Position numbers and translations under genes: made by a program. From Leptoclinus maculatus (taxonomy: Eukaryota; Chordata; Actinopteri; Perciformes; Stichaeidae): a DNA stretch of 64,000 nucleotides. The notes under the pieces were generated by a model. It did not search any database and was not told where the DNA came from. It was given only the letters and a program-made list of their open reading frames with translations. Position 1 is the first letter of the stretch; each line of letters opens with the position of its first letter. The stretch spans positions 18,182,649-18,246,648 of the forward strand of contig JAVDOI010000003.1 of NCBI GenBank assembly GCA_032191485.1, in the 5' to 3' direction. Below, piece by piece: positions 11,164 through 23,115 of the stretch.

Positions 11164-11181
11164 TCTCTCCCTCTCTCTCTC
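11124..11181. repeat. (CT)n microsatellite
   Basis: About 58 bases of CT dinucleotides with a few CCC interruptions. It creates the RERERE peptide in a minus-strand frame, which is not a gene. Confidence 0.95.
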
Positions 11182-11329
11182 CCGGGAGACTTGATTTCTG
11201 AGGATTTGTGCTCCTCCAGGTCAAAGCTGTCCTCCTCTGGCTTGTAGGCCCTATCAGTCTCTGCTGGTGCTGCAGTCCGTCCCTCCTCAGCCTCCTCTGG
11301 AGGGTTTGATTTCTGCCTCCTGCGCTGAC

Positions 11330-11359
11330 GACCCCGTCCTCAGAAGGGAGGACGGGGTC
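11330..11359. repeat. Perfect 12-bp inverted repeat with 6-nt loop
   Basis: GACCCCGTCCTC (11330-11341) and GAGGACGGGGTC (11348-11359) are exact reverse complements around AGAAGG. The stem is GC-rich. It is not followed by a U-run and sits in no recognisable RNA gene. Confidence 0.9.
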
Positions 11360-12214
11360 ACTGATAACGTTTAAGTGGGATGACTGGATGTTAGATCTTT
11401 TATCTAACCCGAACAGGAGATGAAAGAAGTTCTGGGGAAACTCAACAAATTGGAAGTTGTCTGCGGTGACCGTCTGTTCAACAGTTTGCTGTTGCTCCTC
11501 CTCACATCCAACAGAGGGCAGGGTTCTGCCTTTTCTCCGTGCTCGGCATTTACCTATTTACTCGCCTCTCTTTGTACAGTATTTAAAGTGTCTCCTTGTT
11601 TGCCTAAAGCAAAACATTTTGATGATTAAATTTGTCACACCGTGAGTGAGAATTGCTAAGATTAGACACCTGGGTCAGCACAGTCAAACGCAGCTCTGTG
11701 CTCGTGTGGCTTTGAGGGGAATCAGGACTCAGCACAAGCCTCTGTATTGTGTAATCAGCCTTTTCACTGACACACTAACTCACTAACTCACTGGCCTCAC
11801 ATGAAGCAAAGAGACTTATCAGCGACACGAAACACAAACGCTCAGACTTGTTGCGCGGTAATCTCAAGCTGTGCTGCACCACATCAGTTAATGTGACCAC
11901 AGGCTCATTAAACGGCATCTTAAAGGATAAATAAGTAGTATTTTTTAACTGCCTCGTGGTCATTTACGTTCTGGGGATTGATAGGTCTGTCGATGAATAC
12001 CAGTGACTTAGCTGTTTGCCACATACTGGCATTCATGCTTTCTTATACAGTTCATTTTTCCAGCTGAAGTATCTGTTTTGGATGAAACCGTCTCCCACAC
12101 ACACTTGTATTTTCAGGGTATTATGAGCAAGTGTAAGTGGAACATTACCTCTTCGCCAGAAATGTATTTTGCATCTTGTGTCTTGTGGTGAAAATGATTT
12201 GTGTCAATTACGTA

Positions 12215-12660
12215 TGCAGAAGTGAAAGATCAGATCCTTTTACTTAAGAAGTGGCATTAGCATAATGTACAAATACTTTGTTAAAGTATAAACAAGTAAA
12301 AGTTCAGAGCAAAATGTACTTAAGATATACAGCATAAAGTACTCAATCTACAGAAAAATGTCCGTCTTGAGTGTTATTATCATATATTGTATAATTTAGT
12401 CATTATTTAGTGTTGTTGCTGTTGTAGTTTTAACTGCTTCATGTGGTAGTTTAACCACATGCGCTATATTTTATGTTTAAGTTGAAATCAAGTTGACATT
12501 TCTATGTACAAAGTAACTAAAGATGTGCAATAAAAGTAGTGGAATAGAAAGTACAAGTATAAAGTAGCATAAAATGCAAATACTCGAGTGAGATCCAAGC
12601 ATTGTACTTAAGAACAGTACTTGAGTAGATGCACAAATATGTACATTTCACCGCTGGAAG
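12215..12660. repeat. Interspersed repeat of the AAGTACTTGAGTA type, copy 1
   Basis: A run of short blocks (CTTTTACTTAAG, AAAGTACAAGTATAAAGTAGCATAAAATGCAAATACTC, GTACTTAAGAACAGTACTTGAGTA) resembles segments at 28.4 and 57.5 kb and a repeat I recall as common in percomorph genomes. The middle (about 12360-12480) is less similar and may be unrelated or an insertion. Confidence 0.6.
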
Positions 12661-14924
12661 CATGGTTTATTACAGTAAACAGCCCTTTTTAATAAAGCCA
12701 TAGATTACTAAACACAATGACTTCCCATTTTTCCTCCGAGCATGTGAGCATGTCTTTCGTAACACTGACAGGACGGATTGTTGAGCAATCAGATTCAGGG
12801 ATATTCTAAGTTTGACCTAAACAATCTTTGATTTCTTGAATATGTTGTCATGCGTCGGCCCTCGTTCGCCTCGTTTTGGTTTCCTGTGTACATTCCTCTT
12901 CCCTCCACATCTGCATGAGCTTTGGCAGCCAGGGCATCCATGTTTGCCTTCTTTCATGTCTCATGGTATGTTTGCCATATTCATATGGGAGGGCTGTGGT
13001 CATCTTGCAGGGTGAAACTAGCCTCAGAGGAAGAGGGGGAGGGAGGGAGAAAGAGGGAGAAAGGGGAGGGGGGGGGGGGGGGGAATAAGAAACTAGCAGC
13101 GATTAATTGTCCGTAAGAGTAGCCACAGCATTGTTAGTGGTGAACCACCGGGCCGCTCTTGCTGATGTTGTTCCCATGAATCGCTCCAGCGTGCCCGTTC
13201 GCTCCACTTCCACTGCCCTTCGTCTCACACTGGGTCGCTCGTTTGGACGGCTTCGACGCGTCACAGCCGCGTTACAACCACGACCCGAGTTCAAAACAAA
13301 CACCATCTTGGAAAGGAGAGTCTTTGGCCCCCGTCAGTGTCAATTCACAGGGAAATAGAGTGATGATAATGATGTTTAGGTTGCATGCGAGGTCGCAGAA
13401 ATAGCAATAAAGCAAGAAAGTGAGGGGGTCAGCGTTCAAAGGAGATTTACTGTCCAATTCTCTGCCGACACGCCGGCCTCTAGAGGAGGGTTGTATTTAG
13501 AACGAAAGGCCAGCTTCCTCCTCTGACTTCCTAACCCGTGTTTCCTGAGGAACAATCTTTCTGTCTGTCCAGAGGGCTCATGGGAAGGGAGAGTTTGGGT
13601 TTCCACTCGCACATCAGGGGTCGCAGCAAAGGTCAAAGCCATCAAGCTAAAGAAATGAGACGAAGACCACAGCGACGTGACGCACAATGCGGGCACACTC
13701 GCAGTGAAGCAATGGGCAGATGATACGCATGTGAGGACACACTTAGGGAAGAAAAGGGTTTAGGGACGTAGTGCTGGTTGTGTGTCCAGTCGCTGGGGGA
13801 CCGGACAGACCTGACCCTGGTCCAGGTGTCACGACCATGCGGCGGACGCTGAAACGAGATATTCCTCAGCTCCTCACTCAACGCATGAAGAAAAAAAAAT
13901 CAATGGGCTTTGTATTGCGTCGGAACAGTGGAAAGCATTCTCTCACCAAAAAACTCCTGTCCCATCTGTCTCCATTCGCCGGCACTCTCAGACCTCACAA
14001 CCAGCCCTGTGTGGTCACTCCTGGACTAGAATTACACAGTCCATGTGTCCGGCTCCGGACAATACACAAAGCCAACCGCCTCGTGTGACCCGGCCCACTT
14101 TTCTCACACTTAACCCCCTCGCAGATTTATCGAATTGGACGCGTCTCCTCTCAAGTTATTGATATTCCTCCAGATGCCGTTGAGGAGGATGCACTTCTGA
14201 CACGGTTGTATTTTGTGTTTGACAACGACTCGCGTATCGTAAAAAGAGACTTTGTAAAATGAGCTTTTGATGTCGTCTGAATTGATGGCAGCGTGGTTTT
14301 CATTAAATTGATGTCGAGCTGTGAGAATAAGAGTTGTTTGTGAGCCGTCCTCAGTCAACCCAAGGCATATGGCGATGTCAGATTCCTCCTTGTTGTAGGC
14401 GTGTGATGATTTATTTGCAAAAAACACCTGCTTTTAATTGTTAATGCATGCTCTACTTTGTTCATTCTTGTCTTTGTTGATGATAGAATGCTACAGATCA
14501 CTTGATGAATACACCTCTGCAGGACGTCGCTTGTTGTTTCCCAGTACTGCTCTCCATGCAGTCTGGTTAGTGTAAATGATGGCCTCGAGAGCTCAACACA
14601 CTGCAACTAGAAGAAAACACAAATAGAAAGAACACAAACAACACATGCTCAGTTTTTAGAAACAAATGCGGCAAAGAAATAAAAGTTAAAAAAAAAAAAA
14701 AAACACATATGCAGCTCAAAGAAATGCTCTGCAAATCCAGAAAGCACAACACAAATACGCAAATGCACTGGTTGTGTTTGTTGTATCTGCAGCACGTTTG
14801 TGTTTATGTTGTGCTTCTGTATTTGATTGTGTTATTATATTTACAGCGTTTTCTTATACTACATATTTGAGTATTCCCTCTGCCTGTGTATTGTATATAT
14901 GGTCCTACTGGTGTCTGCCATGTG
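12661..14924. other. Non-coding stretch, no gene seen
   Basis: Contains a purine-rich block ending in 16 G (13068-13083) and a 17-A run near 14687-14703. The small frames here, for example 13771-14088, show no domain or splice context that I can defend. Confidence 0.55.
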
Positions 14925-15300
14925 TGGAGAACCAGCCTGGTCTCACTCCCAGGGAGTTAAATACAGTGGACAGTGGCCCGTGGCGTGTCGATACTGACAC
15001 ACAAGGCACCCTTGAGTGCACATGGGCTTTCAACTAACTCCAATGTAAACCAATTATTAGACGCTCAGACCAACGGACGTGTTTAAAGAGGGAGAAAGTC
15101 CGCAAACGGTAGAAGGGACTAGTGGTGGACACAGGACTTTCATTAGTCACCCTGAGTCAACGCTAACCGTGTGTTACACCGTCGTAACCTGCAACTGTTT
15201 CATAACGTTAAACACGTGTTTCAAAGTTAACTGCGACCGTTTCACATCATTAACAAAATGTTAACCACATGCTACGTTAAAAACGTGCAAACCTTCTGCG
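14925..15300. repeat. Probable interspersed repeat with GTTAAC-rich end
   Basis: The order AGCCTGGTCTCACTCCCAGG, then an AAGGCACCCTTG block, then AAAGAGGGAGAAAGTCCGC, then a series of CGTTAA/GTTAAC motifs matches my recollection of a fish repeat. Only one copy is present here, so support is from memory. Confidence 0.4.
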
Positions 15301-16200
15301 TCAAAGTACTACAAAAGTTTGAATACGACGAGTATCGGGATGAGATCACGTTGGGAAAGCTGTGTCTGATTCCACTGTGTGTGTCATGCTATGTTTTGTG
15401 TCCGCACCGCGAACCGATCAACTCCTAATCCGTCAGTGTGTTGTCAAATTGGAGAAGAAGCTTTCTTCTTTGACTTGGGATTTGTCCTTTTTGAATGTGT
15501 GTTGTCTTTAGTTGCAGTGTGCTGAGCTCTCGGAGCACACTTATGGTCGAGGCGGTAGTGTAGCTGAAGAAAAGCAGTAGGCGGGTGTAGCGGTGAACTC
15601 TGAGAGCTACAGGTGTTTCGGCTTCAGCAGCAGATTGTTCATCTGTTAAACTGCACCTTTGCCTGTCCTCCTGAGATGAAAAGTCCTAATAACTTTCTGC
15701 TCTTTTCTTCTCTGTGACCTGCCGCGACTCCCGCAGTGTCACATGAGCTCATGAAGTGCATCCGTCTTCACTTTAATGGAAAACGACGAGGAAATGAGCA
15801 AAACTCAGACTGTGCGGATAAAGATCAAGGAGCCTATGGTAGAACCATTTCCTGAGAGGAATATAGACAAGACTTAAAGAGCATTTTTACGTTCCCACAG
15901 GTCCCAGAATACATCACCATCTAACCGCTTTGATTGTAATTTTGCAAAAGCGCTCCCAATCACTCAAAGAAAACAAGTCGTAGGGATTCTGTGTGATTGC
16001 CCACAGTCCAAACACAGCACAGCCCGAAATAAAGTTTGACGTCCAAGATGAGTCTAATCTGCTTCTTTTTCTTGTTTCTGAACGAAAAACAACCCTCTGG
16101 GTCTTCGAGGCCGGTCCAGTCCAAATTGCCCCAACTGTTCCCCGCTCTGCTTCTCTTTGTCCTCTCCCTCTTTCAGACTGTCTTCTTCCCCTGGCAGTGA
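15301..16200. other. Non-coding stretch, no gene seen
   Basis: Mixed-composition unique-looking sequence. No repeat family or exon signature is recognised. Confidence 0.5.
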
Positions 16201-16219
16201 AATAAGGTGCAGCTGTGTG

Positions 16220-16660
16220 GAGTCCTTTAGGTTGAATGAGAAGAATCAGCCCATTTGGTTGACTTTCCTGGCCAAAGCTATAATTTTCTGCTGCCAGGGT
16301 TTAACTTCCAGTCCAGAGCGGTTCCTGGGCTCCAGCCGCTCGTATTCCAACGGGACAATGGGGATTGTCCTACAGCCATATACCACACAGGGGTCCAATT
16401 GCCTGTCTGCCAAAATGCGGAAGCATCTATGGGTTCAGACCAGACCACTACCTTCTTAACAAGCCAATTAGTCCAATTAAAATGGCTTGTTTCCGACACA
16501 AAGCTACTTGTGAGAACCAAAATGTCTTTTCCTTCATGCTGCTGCCTGGTTATGTCTCATTTCAAGGTACTGACGGTCATTTCTAGAAGAATTCTTTTAA
16601 CAAAAGAAACTTAATTGAGAACAAGTATAATTACTTCTCCCCATTGGCATCACAGCTGTT
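16220..16660. promoter_or_regulatory. Candidate cis-regulatory block with clustered homeodomain-type sites
   Basis: Balanced, non-repetitive sequence with CCAATTAGTCCAATTAAAAT (16464-16483) directly beside AACAAG/ACAAAG SOX-like words. A CTTAATTGAG lies near 16610. It looks unlike the surrounding repeats. Conservation is the decisive test and cannot be seen in one genome. Confidence 0.3.
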
Positions 16661-16768
16661 TACCTTGCACAGCAGCTGTGTTCTTGCAATGTCATATATT
16701 CATATGTCACGTGAAAATCCATCTTGTCCGAGACGACACGGAGAGGCGACTGTTCGTTCAAAACAACA

Positions 16769-16980
16769 ATGGCTGCCCCCAAAGAAGTTAGCGTCTCTAT
16801 AGATGCGGCAATAGCATCATTTATATCAGAACTGGAGAGCAAAGAACGGCAATGGAAAAGATGTTTCTGCTCTTCTCCCGACTCGCTTCAGCAAGAGTTT
16901 GATTGACGGATGCCCTTTTCCAAACAGTTTCCAATGGCTCAGATGGTTCTGTGTAACAAACCATCTGGCGGGTCAGGTTA
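16769..16980 (+). pseudogene. Exon-like fragment, unknown protein N-terminus, broken
   Basis: An ATG in good context (ACAACAATGG) at 16769 opens 45 codons starting MAAPKEVSVSIDAAIASFIS, helical and charged, stopping at 16904-16906. In another frame, CAAACAGTTTCC onward reads PMAQMVLCNKPSGGSG up to GGGTCAG|GTTAGT (about 16973-16982), a plausible splice donor. This suggests a first coding exon with a frameshift, of host or transposon origin. I do not recognise the protein and assign no function. Confidence 0.35.
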
Positions 16981-16982
16981 GT

Positions 16983-19270
16983 TTTTCTCTTGATTTAAGA
17001 ACAATAAGCTCTAAAAGTCGATAATGAGACTAAATGACTTGTCAAAGCAGGTGTTTATTGTAATTCTAGCAGCAACATGTGTGTCAGCGAGTTTGCGATA
17101 CAGAGCTTTAACACTCAAAGATTGGTATGAATTACGTCCTGAGTTTGGTTGTAGCTATTGTGAGTGGTTTAATGTCATTAGCATGGAAACATACACAGCA
17201 CTGCTTGTGTGTGTGTGTTTCCAGTAAGCACTATTAGTGTCACCTCAGGCCCTGGTGACTCTGTCAGCCCAGGGGAGTGCTCACATTATTGCTGTGTTGT
17301 GTGACAGCTGAATATGGAAACACTTCTTGCGCTTGTTAAATACTTTCTGGTTTGCCTTTTTTCTTGCCTTGGACTCTTATAGGGTCTACAAAGTCTAGTA
17401 AAATCCAATGGCTTTCCCAGAAATGAAAGTTTATTGTCCCCCCTCAGCCCACTCGACTCGTAAATAATGGCGCATTTACCAAAAATCCCAAGCCGACAGC
17501 CCCCACCTTCATACCATTACCAGTACCATACGCCAAAATCGCTGCCAAAATACACCCAAACAATCCCCCTTTCTCCTCATTGAAACCTTCCAACTGTCTG
17601 TTAACAGTGTTTACTCCGTCGAAGCCCTCCAACTCGACACTGAGAGGGAAGAACCGTCCAAATGCTGTCGGTGGGAACTGTATGGACACCATTAAACTCC
17701 AATCTTCGTTTTTTTTAACTTTTGTTATCATAACAAAGAGCTTTAAGTACTTTACCAGGCGTGTGCATGCATCAAAGAGCTGCCATTTTTTTTCTGTTTG
17801 ACTACAATCTGTGTCGCACCAGCTACAATATGTGCAAGTTTGTTCCAAGGTTAACAAACCTCACTTTGCAGGCTTTGCAGCTAGAAAAGGATTTGTATTG
17901 AGTGAGTCACAAAATGAGCTTTTGATGCTAATAATGCATGTTTTTTTTCCCCCTGTGCTCTTCAAACTAGAAAAATATCCTTTTGCTCTGCTGTCAAGCT
18001 GGCTTATATCCACACGAATGCTTAAAATAAGGATGCGGTCAATTTCTATGCGAGACACTCAGAGACATTCAGATCTACCGACGAACGCTGACACGCAAGT
18101 CGGCACGATCCAATAAAATCAAAGATATAATGAAGAGGCGGATGAAATGAGTTCCACATGAGCACCATCCCTATGTCGGGAAATCTATTAACATGGGGAC
18201 CTCTAGTATTTACCTTATTTTCATAAAATCTCCACAGCTGTTTCCGGGCACCTTGGGAGTTCACCTTGACCTGCTTTGATCGTCCACATTGGCTAAAAGA
18301 CCAAACAAATCAAGCTTTAATGCCGTCTACTGATTCTACTTTGTGAACGGGGAGACCGAGTGGAACAGGGTTAGCAGGAGCAAAGTTAAGCGTGCAGCGG
18401 TGGAGACAAAGGGCTGATGTGTAGGTGGGACCAGTACAGTACTGGAGCTTCCACCGTGGGCAACTTTCTCACTGCATGACTCACCACATGAGACGGATGC
18501 ACATTTGAAACCTCATATTGATCGCCGACATTAGTATTGACGTACAATTTGCGCATTCGGTAAATGAAAAATGTGACATTAGACTAATATCACATTGGGG
18601 GACTTCTTATGATTCCATCTTGTGTCTGATTTTGAGTGAGCGCCTCAATGGACCGGAGCCAGAGGCTGTTGTGTTTTTGTCTGCCTGTCCCCACACACAG
18701 GATATGAGTCTGTCCTGTTGACAAGCCTCTGAATCAACGGCTTCTATCACATTGCTATCATGTGAAATTAGAACTGCCTTCTGCTATCTTAAGAATCTTC
18801 AATGGATGGCATTACCTTGACGCGATTAGAGGATGAAGAGTTGGGAAATAATTATGTTGAAACCTTTTTCCGAGGTCACAGAGAGAGAGAGAGAGGAAGA
18901 GAGGCATAGAGTGGGTATTTGTAGAGCTCAGTATTCTGTCATGATTTATCTCCACTGAGGTAATATCAAGGTCGGCGCCCTGAAAATGTCTTTGCTTCAA
19001 CAAGATGCCTTGAGCCGGATAAGAGGGCCTAAAGCTCCCAGTTCAGCAGCATGATGGATGAAAAGTGTTCTATCTTGTTTATGCAACCTGACACAAGGCA
19101 TCTGCTGGCCTCTGGAGCACTCACTTCATGCCGTAACAACCCTCTCCGCTCCCTATACAGAGATTATCGAGGTATTTCAGATGTAGGAGGACTTTAAATT
19201 AATTCTGTCTTTCTGGAAACTATCATTTACATATCTGATCTCATAGTTGCAGCACATTAAAACTTTCAGA
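16983..19270. other. Non-coding stretch, no gene seen
   Basis: Open frames are short on both strands. A GA-rich tract lies at about 18880-18905. No family-level match is recognised. Confidence 0.5.
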
Positions 19271-19274
19271 CTTG

Positions 19275-19500
19275 ACATTTGAGATTTTGAGTGAAATGTC
19301 TTGACTATTGTTTATTGGATGGATTGTTGTGAAATTCGCTAAAAGCATTCATGCCTCCCTCAGGATGAACCCTAATGACTTCAATGATCCCCTGGCTTTC
19401 CATCATCAGGTCAAAGATCAATCAGCCTCAGCTACTTTGTGTTTAGCGCTAATTTGCTAGTGTTAGCATGCTAACATGCTAACATAAGATTGTGACCGTG
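19275..19500. repeat. Interspersed repeat of the AAATGTCTTGA-TTATTGGA type, copy 1
   Basis: GAAATGTCTTGACTATTGTTTATTGGATGG, a CCTAATGACTTCAATGATCCCCTGGCTTTCCATC block and a TGTTAGCATGCTAACATGCTAACA end correspond in order to 59110-59300. The exact palindrome TGTTAGCATGCTAACA lies at 19461-19476. Confidence 0.65.
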
Positions 19501-19595
19501 GTACACATTACACCTGTTAAACAGGAAGAAGAAAGTTACCGCTAGCTCAAAGACTCCAAATGAATTTAATCCCTTTCGATGTTCGACTATTAGCT

Positions 19596-19907
19596 TTAAA
19601 GGTGCAGTGTGTAGGATTTGGTGGCATCTAGCGGTGAGGTTGCTGATTGCAACCAGCTGAAATTCTCCCGCTCTGCTAAGCGTGTAGGAGAACAACGGGG
19701 GCCGATGTGGAACGTGAAAACGGAAATGGCCTTATCTAGAGGAAGTGTTTGGTTTGTCCGTTCTGGGCTACATGGCGGCGGGGACTGTGAAGAGGACGCA
19801 ACGATTCCTATTTCCAGGTGATTGCACGCTAAAGAAAACATACTTGTTGCTATTATATTCCACTTCTGCCAATAAATCCCCCTAAATGCTGCACACTGTG
19901 CCTTTAA
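19596..19907. mobile_element. Non-autonomous DNA transposon (MITE), TTAA-flanked, about 312 bp
   Basis: The ends are TTAAAGGTGCAGTGTGTAGG and, inverted, TTAAAGGCACAGTGTGCAGC, so terminal inverted repeats of about 20 bp agree at most positions. TTAA at both borders is compatible with a TTAA target-site duplication. The interior (GGTGGCATCTAGCGGTGAGG, then GTTTGGTTTGTCCGTTCTGG, then CTGCCAATAAATCCCCC) matches a very abundant percomorph repeat known to me. No transposase is encoded. Superfamily is unproven; TTAA suggests piggyBac-like mobilisation. Confidence 0.75.
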
Positions 19908-22900
19908 GCAACACCTAGCTTAAATCTAACATGTGGCTTAAATTAGAAAAAGGCAGACTTAAAGCTCATATCTGCTCTTCTACAGTACAATACATCTTTC
20001 CACAAAGTAGCCTACAGACCTGAATTTATTACCTATCTTCATGCCTCATGTTTCAGAAAACAAACACCTTGTTAAAAGACGCCACACTTTGAGTGATGGC
20101 GTAGCGTGCGCAACCCCAGATCAAGTCATGTAGCCACATCATCATATCCTGCTGGAAAAGCTATTGTGGATCTTCACAGTAAATCCAGGACTGTGCAGAT
20201 ATAATGCAATGTTTCATTAGATGTTATATTATACTCTATCATTCAGCTGTAACATTTAGGCTTATTGCTCTACTGTGAAACTCTATCTATTAATCCCCTG
20301 ATTATTTTTCTTAAAGAAAATAAATTCCCAGCCAACTATTTATGTTTTATGGCGTCAAGATTCTGTTAAGAATTCTGGGCAATCTTCCTATTTTCCAGCA
20401 TATCAAGCAGGAGAGAGCGGACGCAACCAAGGTGGAAAGTTTGGCAAACTAGCACAGGTGTGGATAGATGTGCTAAAACTGCAGCTTTTTTATGGTCTGA
20501 ACTGGTTCAACGGAGCCAAGTCATGTAACAAAACCCAACCAGCATTCACTGGTTATGCCAATATGCTTTTGCGGTTTTTGCTTTTTTCAGCATAGACAAA
20601 TAAACAGGTACGTATGGAAAAACAATGTGCTCTTCGACATGCTGTAATCATTATACAGTCTTGTAATGTACCATAAACGTCATAGCGCGAGGCAGTGATG
20701 AAGTGCGTTTTGCTCTTGTGCGGGCGCGCTGGGTTTTGAATTGTGCTCCATATGTGAAGACTGCTGCTTCAATATCTCTCCCATCTGTCTTTGTCATATG
20801 ACTAACTCAAACATAATCTCCCATTCAAGTTTTTTCTCCTCTTACGCTCTCAAGCTCATTTTTAAAAAACGTCCATTTCTACAGGACACGGATCCCTTCA
20901 GACAAACAGCTGCTTGCATAAACTTTAGCCCTTTCTCATACCGTATTTAAATGGTAAAAAACATCAAGGGAAAGAAATAAAGACAGCTGAAGAAAGACAA
21001 AGGGATGCAGAGGGAGGGAGGCAGAGACAGGCCTAGCAAGGGAGAAAGTGCGGAGTCATGCTGTAGGAATGCTGGAGGGGGGGATTGCTGGCGTGACTGC
21101 CCCATTTTTCACAGCCATAATCAGAGCCAGCTGTCAGTGAGAAGGCCCATAAGATGAAGGGGGTAGGGGGGGATAGGGAGGGGGGGGGGGGGCTAGGGAG
21201 GGGAGGAGTGGGAGTACTGGGTTTTTGGAAGTAGTTAGAAGGCGAGGAAGGAGGGGGAAGGCAAGGAATACGAAGAAGTTGGTCGAGTTTGCGTGATATT
21301 AATTTATTAATATCCCTGTGTCTCCGGGTTTAAGAGTTGTGTTAAAGACAATGCCTGCAAAGAATCATGGTAATCCTCTGTAATCAAAATCTGTGTCTTT
21401 GTGTGAACACGCCTTTGTGCACGCATGATAACGCACAATAGTAAACAGGAGGAGGAGATGTGGCCTTCACTCGGCTCGGCTGCAGTCTGAGCCAGGTTAA
21501 AGGAGGACCGAGGGAGGTGGGGGGGTGTGGGGGGGGCAGGGTGGAGCTTCCTTCTGCTCCTGGGACGTCTGCAGTGAAGAATGACAAAGCAGAAGCTCTT
21601 AGACAACGTCTGTATGGAGTGCACGATCCCTTGCGTACGTATATAGAGCAGGGATATAAAGAACAATAACTAAAACCCACATTAAAAGTATATTAATAGT
21701 AATATTAGGACCGGCAATTTTCTGATTTTCAGAGCATTATCACAGATCAGGAACAGATGCATCTTGTAATACGAATCAGCCTACAGTGCAGTAGTTGTAC
21801 TTTGCACATCTGTGGCTGTGGTAACGATGCAGCTACCAGCCATGCCAGTGCTTTTATAGCCCCAGAGCTCCACGTGTAAACTCCTGGTGTGTTTATGTTT
21901 AGTCTACAGTCCGACGGTACATCTTCCTTCCGTTATACGTGAGGTTCTCTTGTGTTTTGTCCTGCGACAAATGTGTTCATCCTCCCAATTGTAGGTCAAA
22001 ATTATGAACTTGTTGCAACCTAATTTGATGAATCAGGAAAAGCGATGATAAAAAAGGAGAAATCCTGACGACAACAACGATGACAGATTCACTCGTAAAA
22101 CAACCTTGACAGATAAAAAAAGAAAATAAACGTGATGTGAATTATTGTTTCCTGGCGCAGATTGAGGTATTACGGTTCTGTGGTGAGATATGTTTATGAC
22201 CTATCTCCCTTACACAGTGTACAGTGACACATACTTTATGTGACCCTGGGTAGTTTGATGGAAAAAAAGGCTCTAGTGGGAACGACTTGGCTTGTTGATT
22301 TTTTGGTGATTCATGGCTGTTAAAGAGGTGACCTCCTCGAAGTTGGAGTACCGACTCTTCACGCTAACCTCACATGCCTCCGACACAGACAGTACCCTCG
22401 AGATTTCCAAGAAATAGTGTCACTAGCTAATGAACTTTGCAGCCACTACACTGATGTCTTTCTTTCCTAAGTGAGTTCAAATGAATCAGCTTGCATAAGG
22501 CTCTGCTTGAATTGCACAGCGACAGTTTTCTCTGAGAACTGGTTCAATGCAGAGGCCTCCTCACCTTGATTTTTAAAAATATCTCCCCTTTATATTTTTT
22601 ACAATGAGCTGTTACCAAAGCACAATAGAGGACGCGCCCAGGCAGAACACTTTAGAAGCATACATCTTGATGTCTGACAAGCTATTTCAGGCCCCTAACA
22701 GAACTCCCCTTTCTGCCCACTTCCTGTGCTCAGGTCTTGATGTAACGCGACACAACAGGCTCAGAAATCAAACGGGGGCTCGAAGGCAAAAAGGACCATG
22801 ACAGTATCTAAAATGCCCAAGAACTTAAGATGCTTTTGTAATGAATAAGTACTGATGTTGTCACTGTAATACAAATCAATGCACTTTTCCTTTCCGTTTA

Positions 22901-22960
22901 TAATAACAGGAAATGATACAAGACTTGGCCTGGTCAACCTGCTAGGGCACAATGGCTGGG
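19908..22960. other. Non-coding stretch, no gene seen
   Basis: Contains G-rich purine tracts at 21055-21260, including 13 G (21180-21192), and a G-rich block at 21500-21545. No exon or repeat family is recognised with confidence. Confidence 0.5.
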
Positions 22961-23115
22961 CCCAGTGGCGGACTCAGGCTGTCTGAGGGGCAGGGGCGAC
23001 AAATATAGACAGGGCACCAGCTGCACGCTGTGGGGTACCAGCACATAGACAAGTAGAGAGCACTTCATCACCGTTTTCTCCACTGTCAGGGCACCCTAGA
23101 GAGCACTTCATCACA
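22961..23115. repeat. Interspersed repeat fragment with internal 18-bp direct repeat
   Basis: CCCAGTGGCGGACTCAGGCT followed by AGGGGCAGGGGCGAC resembles a repeat I recall from fish genomes. TAGAGAGCACTTCATCAC occurs exactly twice, at 23054-23071 and 23097-23114. Confidence 0.5.

Larger units (their letters stand above)
9200..12214. other. Non-coding upstream flank of zfp36l1
   Basis: Holds purine-rich runs (9280-9380), a 17-G run (9842-9858), an AT palindromic run (about 10951-10980), a CT microsatellite and a perfect hairpin (listed separately). Open frames are short and low in complexity. No gene is supported. Confidence 0.6.

Noticed and set aside
11124..11181. RERERE-rich minus-strand peptide as an RS/RE-domain protein
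   Set aside because: Translation of a CT microsatellite, with no flanking coding sequence.
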